From contig NC_044302.2 of the NCBI RefSeq assembly GCF_004027225.2, positions 41,662,510 through 41,726,509 of the forward strand: a stretch of DNA of 64,000 nt, read 5' to 3'. Below the pieces are notes generated by a model. It worked only from the letters and a program-made list of their open reading frames with translations. It was not told the origin of the DNA and ran no database searches. The position numbers were made by a program, and so were the translations under genes. Below are positions 54,901-64,000 of the stretch, one piece after another. How positions within the stretch are numbered: the first letter of the stretch is position 1; each line of letters begins with the position of its first letter. The DNA is from Strigops habroptila. Lineage: Eukaryota; Chordata; Aves; Psittaciformes; Psittacidae.

Positions 54901-57900
54901 TTTTGCTAGTAGCAAGGCTGAGTGAGAATCCCAGAACTGCATATACACAGGGAATGCTAACATAGCTGGTTTGCACAGACTGCCACAGGCAGAGCCGGGC
55001 CTTTCTGCTGTATCTACAAAAAAAGTCACATAAACAGAAGTACAGCTATCTAAGCCCTGTTCTTCCTCTCAGTAGCAGATGAGTTTTCTGGTATTGTCTG
55101 TTACCACCTGCTTGTTAATGTTTGTGTCCTTCTGTGTGATATTTATCACTTCTCTTGTTTTGTTTTGGTTTTTTTTACACTGAAAAATCATTAACCAGGT
55201 AATGAACTAGATGCTCTCACATTCTCTGTACCTTTAGAGTGGATTGCTGCTTGAAATATCTTTTTTTGTCCTTGATTATACAAAAAACCCCCACAAAGTT
55301 CATTGAGCAGTGGTGGTTTTCAGTTAGACTTAAGTCTAGATGTTGTACAGTGAGTTGAAAAAAACCTTTGTGTTTCTTTGTCGGTTACCCAATAAAGCAT
55401 GTTTTGTGGAACGAAGCAGAAATCTATCTGTGCAAACATTCATCTCTACCTTTTTATAAAATTCTAGGTCTTCACTGGCAGAAGAAAAGAGAACAGAACA
55501 AAGTTCTGCACTGAATCAAATGAAAGAGTAAGTGGTGATGGAAATGCTTATAGTCAAAAAGTTTTCTGATGCTGTTAAAAAACCCCCATGTTTCTGTGGT
55601 GATACTAAGTGTAGGGGTTTTCTTTGTGGGGTTTTTTTTTTTACTGTTTCAATATCACAGCCCATATTTATAACAAATTGTAATTTGGGAGGGGAGGGTG
55701 GTTAAAGAGCATTTTGCTTTCAACATTATGTTTTTGGATTTGTCTATTTTACAATAGAGTGAAAAGCAGATTCTAGCCTTTACGTACTGATGATGGTTTG
55801 AACTGCTGGGTAGTTCATTAAATTGTTAAATGTCTGGCATACAGAGAAGCAATTCAGAACACTAACAAAACTAGTATTTTTGCTTCATCTATTAAAATTT
55901 TAGACAGGAAGAGAAAAGTGCTCCTGATCAGGAAGATGAGGAGGAGGAGGATGAAGCAGAGAATGGGGAGGAGAGTCAGGATGGTCCACTTCTAGTTCCT
56001 CGTGTGAAAGTAGCAGAAGATGGTTCAATTATTCTGGATGAAGAAAGGTAACAAATTCTGTGCCTGACTCATGCACAATATACAGTACATTTCTGCTTAT
56101 TTTATGAATACAGAACAGTTACTTTGGACGGAGACAAATGTGAGTGTATTTCTGTCGAGGGTTGAGCTGTCCTAACTTATGAAACAGTACAAACACTTGG
56201 CAAAATATGAACAGCAGTTGTGGCAGACTTTCTCTATAAGAAATACTTTTGGAGAAGGAGATAGAGAGGAAGATGTCATATTTTGTTACAGTGAACAAAT
56301 ACTGAATAATCGTCAAACTTCCAAATGTCTTCTTTTTAGTTAACTTTCTTTGTTTCTCACAGTATGTATGTCTGCTTACTGTTATTTGGCTGTCAGTATG
56401 ACTTGCTCCAGCTTTGCATCTTGCATGTTGCTGCTTTATATATTTATATAAATATATATTTATTAACCTGTTTTCAGTAACCTTGCTTAGAATATGGCTT
56501 TTTAAAAGTAATGATTATCAAATTATTGAGTTCCCCAAATGTATTATTAGCATGAGATTTAGGCCAAGGTTAGAGCAGTCCTGGTAAAAGAATTTGAAAG
56601 TATTCAAAAAGGATATGGAGAGGCTCTTGTGGTTTAGCAAAATAATTTTCTTGAATGTTAAAAATACAGTATTTTTCTTTTATTTAAGTTATTTAATTGT
56701 GCCTCTCTATACTGTATCTTACAAAAATCATATGTATGTGTACAGGCTGGGTTAGGATAATGATTTTTTGCTGCATTGTCTCATTAAAATGCATGTTAAT
56801 GTAATTATTAAACCTGATTACACAGTACAAACTCTGACTTGTGGCTGGCCTGTAGACATCTACTATGTCTTATTAGCATTATTTTCAGATAAGTCTTTTT
56901 GTGTGTTTGCTTTTCCAGTTTAACTGTAGAAGTTCTACGAACGAAAGGTCCCTGTGTTGTAGAAGAAAATGACCCTATCTTTGAACGTGGCTCTACAACT
57001 ACATATTCCAGCTTCAGGAGAAGTTTTTACACAAAACCATGGTCAAATAAAGGTGAGCATATTTTGGTTTCAAGTTTTGAGTCTGCAAAAAAATCTTAGT
57101 TTTCTGTCTATGCTTTGTACTCAACAATTTTTATTTCTAGTGGAGTAAATGGATCTGTTTGTGTGATGTAGTCTCAACCCTCCAAACTCTTAGAATAAGC
57201 AGAACTCTGATGCTTACTGTGAAAACTGGCATTTTTAAAAAATCCAATGCCTTGTGACCTGAAGACTCTCTCTGATTTCCTTCTGTCATGGATGTTTAGA
57301 CACTGTGAAAATGCTAGTCTGCCTTATCGAAAGTGTAATTTTGGATTCTGGATTCTCTTTTCATGTTCTGCAGTTTTATAACAGATTTGACAGTTCTTTT
57401 TGTTAAAAGGTCACTCAGCAATGTTGTTAGATGTACTTATATTATTAGAGGTACTTAGGTGAAATACACATATTCCAGCTGAGCTGAACTTGTAGCAACA
57501 GTAGATATCCTTAACGTTATTGAACTTGTTGCATTAAGTTTGGTGGTTTTATTTTAGGTAACAAGAGGAATAGTAAACTAAATACCTAAGTATGTGAATC
57601 CTTTTTCTTTCTTTTTCTCCACCCCCACTCCAGAAACAGACATGTTCTTTTTAGCAATCAGTATGGTAGGAACAGACTTCTCCTTGATTGGACGGCTGTT
57701 TCCTCATAGAGCCAGAGCAGAAATTAAGGTAAAAATTGAATCAGTCAGTAAAGCAAGTAAATGTTCGTTTTCACTTTTCTTTTTCTCATTTGCTATTCCT
57801 GTGCTTCCTCTACTTGTGTTGATAATTTCGATGTTAATTGGATCTATAGCAATGCTTTCTTTAATACCTGTTCCCAAGAGATATTAAGTATCTGAAACAT

Positions 57901-60900
57901 TAATATTCTGGGTTGAATTCCAGTCAACATATTCAGTAAATCTAGCATACCTAGACACAGTTTGTCTCTATTTTCTTTTAATTGAAGAATGCTGATAAGC
58001 ATAATTGGATGCTTGGTGAGGGTTGCCTGTGTGGCCTCTTTCATGGTATCCAGCTGGGAAACTCGTTGATATTTCAAACCCTGCTTAGATGTGAAGTAAG
58101 GACAAAAATGTTGAAAATAATAGAAAAAAATTATGACTGGTGTTACCTATTGGTGACAGATTTTATATCTAAAATTAATTTCAAACTTGTGTTCTGTGAG
58201 TGTGCTTGTGAATTCTAACAACTTCGGTTGGTAGAAAATTTGTTGTATTGAAGGCTTATCTTGATCTGCTATTTTGTACAATATAATGTTACTAAAAAGG
58301 ACAATTATACTTTACTTTTAGAACAAGTTCAAACGTGAGGAAAAAGCTAATGGATGGAGGATAGACAAAGCTTTCAGTAAGTAAAGTAAATGTACCCCAC
58401 CCTACAATGAGTCATTAAATTGTGGTTATCTTTTTTCATAGATAAGTCCTAGAGCAGCATGTTAATACATTATTTGACATTATAGTACGATTCGTCTATT
58501 GTATCATCAGTTCTTCAATTTTCTAAACTGCTAAGTACTGTAACGTTATTACTATTTGTTTTCAAAACCAAGCTACCATAATCTATATATATGTCAACTC
58601 TAGTCCCTGCTCAAGTGATACAGAAATAATTTTAAGAAAGAGTTTTCTGCTTAAATTTATATAACCTTTGCTTTCTAGGATCATAACATGTACCACTGAT
58701 TATTTTACAAAGCAAAAACTTGCAAAAATTATCAACTTTGAAATATTTTCTATTTGCTTTAATCTTATAGAAGAAAAGCGGCCTTTTGACTTTGAATTCT
58801 TTGCCCAGCTGCTTGAGAAGGTCTTAGCAGATGAGGAAAAGAGGAAGCATAAGACCGTTAAAAGCCAGAAGCCAAGGGAAAAGAAGCCACCAAGGCCTCG
58901 GAAGAAGCCAAAAGGTACGTCAAAAGAATGCTTAAGGTAGCATTTACAGAGCAGTGGTCAGTAATGTGTTGCTAGCAGGGGAAAAATCATGTAGGGAATC
59001 TTTTCATTCCTTGTTGCAGACAGGGCAAGAGGATCCTGGCTTCATAGCATAACTTTTTCAGATGTAGTTTACTGATGTGTGGGATGATAATAACTGGTAG
59101 CAGCCCCTTTCCTGAGATGAGTTTTCTCTGGACAGGAATTTGAAACCACCCTGAAATTAGTGCTCTTCCACAGTCTGAAGCACTGATATTCTAAACAGGA
59201 TATTCTAATTTAACAGTTGATAAGTATCTCCATGAGTTGCTAACAAATTCACTTTTAGAATCCTTGGGCTAAAACTGTATTTTTGGCAAGCTCTTTTGTG
59301 ACTTTTAATTTAAATTTTTCTTACCTTTAAAACTCTTCTTTTGAGGGCTCTGTTTCTCCTTTAATTATAGTTTGACTCCCTAAGTCCGAATGGTGTGATT
59401 CTTTTCAAGAAGTCTTATAAGAATTGTTTTAGTTTTCTGGTCTGTTCAAAATAAAGGGTAAAGATTATGTTTAATTACTGTTGATCACCATATAGTGTTT
59501 TTATTACCTCAGTACCTTTGAAGGGACCTTTCAGAGATGTGCTTAAATTAGAGACAGTTATAGTGACACCATTTCATAAATTCCATGCTAATTCTGTGGG
59601 GTTGTTCATTTGTTTGTTCCACAAGGACCCATTTTCTTCCTAAGTAGTATTGTGGAACAAACAAGTGAACAACCTTTTTAAAGGGGATGCTAGCTAGGAA
59701 GCTACATTGCTTTTTTGATGTTAAAGTTGACATAGTTGCTGCTTTTCTTGATCTCAGATTTGATTAAGTACAATGTTCCACCTATTAGGACTTAGAGCCA
59801 CATATAGAAATTCTGTTTGTAGACTTCAGTGGTAGATTAAAGGTACTTTATGTGTAAAGGAATGTGAGTATGCCTTTCTACTTCTCTTGCATTTTGGATT
59901 TTGTAATTACAGGGGAACAAGTTTGTGTAAGAATAGGGAAAGGTTCTTGGTGGTTGATGTTCCTTGTGTAAGAATAGGGAAAGGTTCTTGGTGGTTAAAG
60001 TTCTGCATAAGTACAAGATCAAGATAAAATATCCTGAAAAGGAGAGGGAGGAGAATTTTAGAAACTTGTTAAACCCAGAAGAAAATTTGTGAATTATTAA
60101 CTAGATAAAATTTAGCTTTCTTACGTAAAGAAGAAATTACTAACTACTATACATTTATTGATTAAAAATTTAAATGATTAAAATTGCTTTTTCGTGGCAT
60201 ACTTTCTGCAACTATCATTACTTCTTTCTGAAGAGATAGAATTCTTTTCAGGAATAGCAATACCTACTTTTCCTGGTGGCTATGCAACCTGCCAAAAAGT
60301 ATAGGAACAAGAACATCTACTAAATTGGCTTTATATCATATATTGACTACCCTGGTGAAGTGTTGTCCCATCTGCAGAATGTGTTTAGTGTTGAAGTTAA
60401 TCTATGCTGAATCTTTTCTGGTGAGTCAGTGAGTGACTTCTTATGTCCTGCTCATTTTCCTGGCAGTATATTTGCAGTGATGTATGAATTAACAGGATGT
60501 TGCTAGTGGAGATATCTTTGCCATTTATGTTGCCTAATACTTCACCAGTCTGTTAACCGGGAACTATTTTGTTTCAATAGCAAAAGCTGCCAGCACAGAA
60601 GCTGCTAATGATCAAGATGATTCTCAGGAAGCCGGAATTTCTGGTGCAGAAACAGAAGCAGATGCTGTGGCGGCTGAGAAAGAAAATGAGGACGCTTTGG
60701 GCATTTCTGAACAGGCAGAAGAACAGGTTTCATTAGAGCCAGTGTTAGCAAAAAAGAAGAGAAAGAAGAAGAAAAAAGATGATCTTGAACAGGAAGGGGA
60801 GAATCTTCCAGAAGAAATGGCTGTCCCTCCAAAAATTGCTGAAGAAGGAAGGTCCTCTAAGAAAAGTAAGAGGCAAAAATGCTCACTTTCAAATATTCAA

Positions 60901-62550
60901 ATATAAATTTTATATAAAGACATTGCAAACTTAAAAAATGAGAACTCGAGTTTTGATTTATATCACTTATGTATGTTGGGATGTTGTGGAACAATGCCTT
61001 TCAAAATCAGCTTTCATACTAAGTCTAAACATACTTTATTTTAGCTGAGAACAGTTCTCTTAAATCTTAATACTTAGGCATTTTCTGCTGGGATTTTTTT
61101 CTCTTAAACTAAGTCTTGCTTCACTGTAGCTAGGATTTGAGAACTGGAATTCTAAGATTTGCCCAGAATGTCCAAATTGATTTAATTTTTATTCAGTAAC
61201 AGAAAAAAGTGTGGTATGTGATGCAAACAAAGATGATCATACTACCTGTAGAGACAAATTGGACAGTGTTATGGAAGGAAAACAAGATGAGGCTGCTGTT
61301 ACAGAGGAAGAGAGATCAGAGTCCTTTTTACCAGTGGATGACACAATCGAGAGAGAAAGTGATGTCAATTTATGCAGGTAATGTTTAAAATCTTAGGTAA
61401 TGTTTTAAAATCTTAAAAGCTTAGGCAAAATAAGAAGAGTTCAAAGTTATAATATTGGTTTTATTCATGCTTGTTGTCATATTAACTGGCACAGAATGGG
61501 CAGGGTTTTTTAGTTTTTGAGGACCATCCTTGGGGTTTCGTAAACTGTTTTTAATTTACACTCTCAATGTATTTTCTGCCCTGATGGGCTGCCTTTGTAA
61601 AATTAATGTACGTTAATACTAAAATCCCATCCAAAACTGCTTCACTTTTTTGAGTGTTCATGGAGGCTATTGCCTTATCCTAACTCCTAATATTTCTTTT
61701 AAAGCACTGCTTGGTAATGTTGCTAAATAGTGTTGCTATACACTTGGAATTTATATCTGTTTTTAATAAGGTGTTTCTTGTGGGAAAGGTATGTTGCTTG
61801 GACTTTATTTGTGCAGAACCTGGGTGGGGGGCAAGCTTTTGTTTTCAGTTTTGGACATTCCTTTACTAGAAAGAGTTACGTTTATTCACTTGTTGAATGT
61901 TTACTAAACTTGTTATATAAGGAAGTGGTAAATCTAAAAAGTCATTATGAAACTGTTACTGCTGCTTCAGAATTTAATGTGTTAATTGTTGTATTTAGCT
62001 ATATTGTACTATTTTTTAATTCATACAGATTCCCAGAAAATTTTATGTGCTTTAATACCTCATTGGAATCATATGAAAGAACAGATTTGTCTTTGAACTC
62101 AATATAGATTGTTACAGAAAATCAGGGGAAAAAAAGGTTTCTGCATACAGTTTATATCGAAGTCTGTTCTAATAATCAGATGGGATTTTAACATCTTCTT
62201 GTAATAGTATTACAAAAGTTGCTTTAAAGCTCATATCCTGCAAATATCACAAAAGCTTCTCAGATACTCTGAAACACGTTATTAATGTCAAATTTGCATA
62301 ATTTTTGTGGAACTTGACCTTTCTGTAAAGAATAATGCTTTTTTAATTAAAATACACTAATATGGTTTTGTGTGCTTTTATTGACTTCAGCTTTGAGGAT
62401 AGCAATGATGTTATACTAGAAATGGAACCTGCTAAACTGAGTACCCTGGATACTAGAGATGATATATCACAGGAAAGTCAGATTTCAGACTTACCAGTTT
62501 CAAAGATCACAAGCAAAGAAAGACAAGCTGAAGAAACTAGAGAAACAAAG
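48971..62550 (+). CDS. BDP1: BDP1 (TFIIIB subunit B''), 5' part, 12 coding exons, continues past the window
   Basis: BDP1 joins TBP and BRF in TFIIIB to recruit RNA polymerase III. Coding exons: 48971-49170, 53082-53631, 54235-54338, 55468-55527, 55904-56047, 56919-57052, 57634-57728, 58322-58376, 58771-58914, 60581-60865, 61197-61377, 62391-62550; GT-AG, phases agree, 704 codons so far. The N-terminus MFRRARLNVRPNVRPG matches human. Landmarks: LREMLKEELKKER (end of exon 2), SKMTMRDLIYYLPENNPM, an acidic run (EDEEEEDEAENGEE), DGPLLVPRVKVAEDGSIILD, and the SANT/Myb domain at about 398-450 (ETDMFFLAISMVGTDFSLIG, then FKREEKANGWRIDKAF). Basic and acidic low-complexity stretches follow (KKKRKKKKKDD). 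Human SANT starts near 295, so the disordered N-terminus is longer here. Intron 1 holds a solo LTR; the last visible intron holds a CR1. Confidence 0.96.
49930..50378 (-). mobile_element. Truncated solo LTR of a bird endogenous retrovirus in BDP1 intron 1
   Basis: About 450 bases of the same LTR family; closest to the 28.6-kb copy (shared acttatgggttgagatgaaggc-type block, acaccatatgg, ggtcagttggggtcagctgt and gtgcacccccagcctgctc). The plus-strand left end (ggtgggatgggcag) lacks the usual terminus, the right end reads caaaagcagtaca. The sense strand is minus, antisense to BDP1. Confidence 0.78.
50612..50663 (+). repeat. 26-base tandem duplication in BDP1 intron 1
   Basis: CGTATTTTACATCTTTT plus the following bases to cTTAAA occurs twice head to tail with two differences. 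Probably a recent local duplication. Confidence 0.75.
50700..53081 (+). other. Remainder of BDP1 intron 1
   Basis: About 2.4 kb of AT-rich intron without recognisable repeats or exons. Open stretches of 60-95 codons near 50.75-51.4 kb show no family signature. Confidence 0.4.
54605..54718 (+). repeat. T/G low-complexity tract in a BDP1 intron
   Basis: About 115 bases of TTTTG, TTTGTT and GTTTT blocks with very little A or C, in the intron after coding exon 3. Similar in kind to the tract at 13275-13433 but richer in T. Confidence 0.75.
59923..59996 (+). repeat. 41-base tandem duplication in a BDP1 intron
   Basis: The 33-base block beginning TTGTGTAAGAATAGGG and ending GGTTCTTGGTGGTT occurs perfectly twice, 41 bases apart (59923-59955 and 59964-59996), with an 8-base spacer. 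Confidence 0.88.
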
Positions 62551-63384
62551 GTATAATTTTTTTTTATGTAGTTCTTACTTCTTAAGCAATTCCTCTTAAC
62601 CATTAAAGTGTCTTTGTAAATCAAAGCCCTTTTGGTTTTTTTGGCTGGTTTTGTGATGGTTTTAGGCACTAGGCGGAAAAAAGGCAACGAGTCTGAGAAC
62701 ATCACCAAAATTTAAATACTACTAATTTGGTTGGCTTTATTGGGTTGTCTGTTGCACTACATTTATTCAGAGAGTATCTGTGCATGCTTGGCTTATCTCA
62801 TAGACAATTTAAACAGCTGAATAGTTTAATTATTCACAAGTGAAGCACTATGATATCAACAGTAGAACTTCAGAGCAAGATGCCTACACTTACTAGCACA
62901 GTGTTGGAAACTGGTTTGAGAAGGATGAGCAATTCAGTTGTTCATGCTGCCTCAGGATGGAAACCTGTGTAAACTGTTGTCCACTGGTACTGGCTGCCTT
63001 GAGGTGTTTCAGGAAAGATCTAAGAAAGTGGACCAAGACTGAATGATCTTCCTTTGAGTACAGTCTAATTGGGTCCAGCAGCTTAGGAACCTTCTGAGAT
63101 TGCATCTGGCTTCTTTTCAAGCCCTTGATACACTTCCTGCTTGTGAGTTTGTCTAGCTGCTTTACTGCATTAATCTGTACCTTTGTGGTGAATTGTGTAC
63201 TAGAGATGAGAGTTCATTCCTTTAATTATTTACTTATTTTAAAAAGTGTATTCTTTGGATTGTTTTAAGATGATGGCTGGTAGTTTGATATGAACTATAC
63301 TTCCATTGTTACATTTCTGTTCATCTTTATGATGTTCCTGGTTATCTTTTCAAAGCTATTGTTGTTTATAATGCCAAATATTCC

Positions 63385-64000
63385 TCTGTCATGATCTGGA
63401 TGATGGGGCAGAGCGTATCCCCAGCAAATTTGCAGATTACAAAGAGCTGGGAGTAGTTGCTGTTACACCAGAAGGTTGTGCTGCCATCCAGAAGGACCTG
63501 GAGAGGCTGGAGAAATGGGCTGGCTGGAATCTCATGAAGTTCAACAAGGGAAAGTGCAAAGTCCCGCACCTGGGGAGGAACAACCCCAGGCACCAGGACA
63601 TGATGGGGGCCACCCAGATGAAAAGCAGCAGAGTAGAGAAGAAACCTGAGCATCTGGTGCACACCAAGTAATGAACATGAGCCAGCAATGTGCCCTGGAT
63701 GCAAAAAAGACTGATGGCATCTCTCCTGTGGTGAAAGGTTGAAAGAGTGGGGACAGTTCAGCCTGGAGAAAGAGAAGGCTCACGGGGACCTCTTCAATAG
63801 CTATATAAAAACCTAAATGGAGGGTGCAAAGAGGACGGAACCGGGCTCTTTCAGTGGTGCCCAGTGACAGGACCAGAGGCAATGGGCACAAACTTGAAAC
63901 ACAAGAGGATCCTTCTGAACATTAGAAAATACTTTTCCACTGTAATTGAGCACCGGCACAGTTACACAGAGAGACTGTGGAGCCTCCATCTTTGGCAATA
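63385..64000 (+). mobile_element. CR1 LINE 3' part, continues past the window
   Basis: Sense-strand CR1 ORF2 fragment in the BDP1 intron: a reverse-transcriptase end resembling DDGAERIPSKFAD, then VTPEGCAAIQKDLERLEKWA and LMKFNKGKCKVPHLGRNNPR, later RTRGNGHKLKH-like and RKYFSTV-like pieces. Near 63660-63740 about a hundred codons expected between the MSQQCA-like and ERLKEWGQFSLEKE-like parts are missing, so the copy carries an internal deletion as well as frame breaks. It is a third subfamily in this window. Confidence 0.85.

Overview
The window is vertebrate nuclear DNA, almost certainly from a bird: GT-AG introns, CpG-island promoters, many CR1 LINE fragments and solo LTRs of bird endogenous retrovirus families. 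It holds five protein-coding genes of a conserved syntenic block (human 5q13; on chromosome Z in chicken, so probable Z linkage is an inference). I rebuilt the exons by reading splice sites and codon phase on both strands.

Layout: 1-4450 is intergenic with two CR1 remnants and no gene I can recognise. MARVELD2 (tricellulin, +) spans 5458-11931 with a GC-rich promoter just upstream. 11932-18860 is its probable 3' region plus spacer with CR1 copies; occludin, which follows MARVELD2 in human, is not seen here. GTF2H2 (TFIIH p44, +) spans 19342-30624 in 15 coding exons. 31072-36000 is intergenic with a 1.1-kb solo LTR. SMN1 (-) spans 37330-41157 in 8 coding exons; SERF1 (-) spans 42906-47330 in 3 coding exons. 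BDP1 (+) starts at 48971 and runs off the window; 12 coding exons (704 codons) are present.

The genes do not form a pathway-specific cluster, but three act in core RNA and transcription machinery: GTF2H2 in Pol II initiation and nucleotide excision repair, BDP1 in Pol III initiation (TFIIIB), SMN1 in spliceosomal snRNP assembly. SERF1 is a small charged protein and the old neighbour of SMN. MARVELD2 seals tricellular tight junctions. SERF1 and BDP1 are head to head; GTF2H2 and SMN1 are tail to tail.

I found no previously undescribed biological system. The observations most worth following are a solo LTR whose promoter strand points into SMN1 from 245 bp upstream of its start codon, the absence of OCLN from its mammalian position, a BDP1 N-terminus about 100 residues longer than in human, and an unrecognised minus-strand open stretch near 15.1-15.3 kb.
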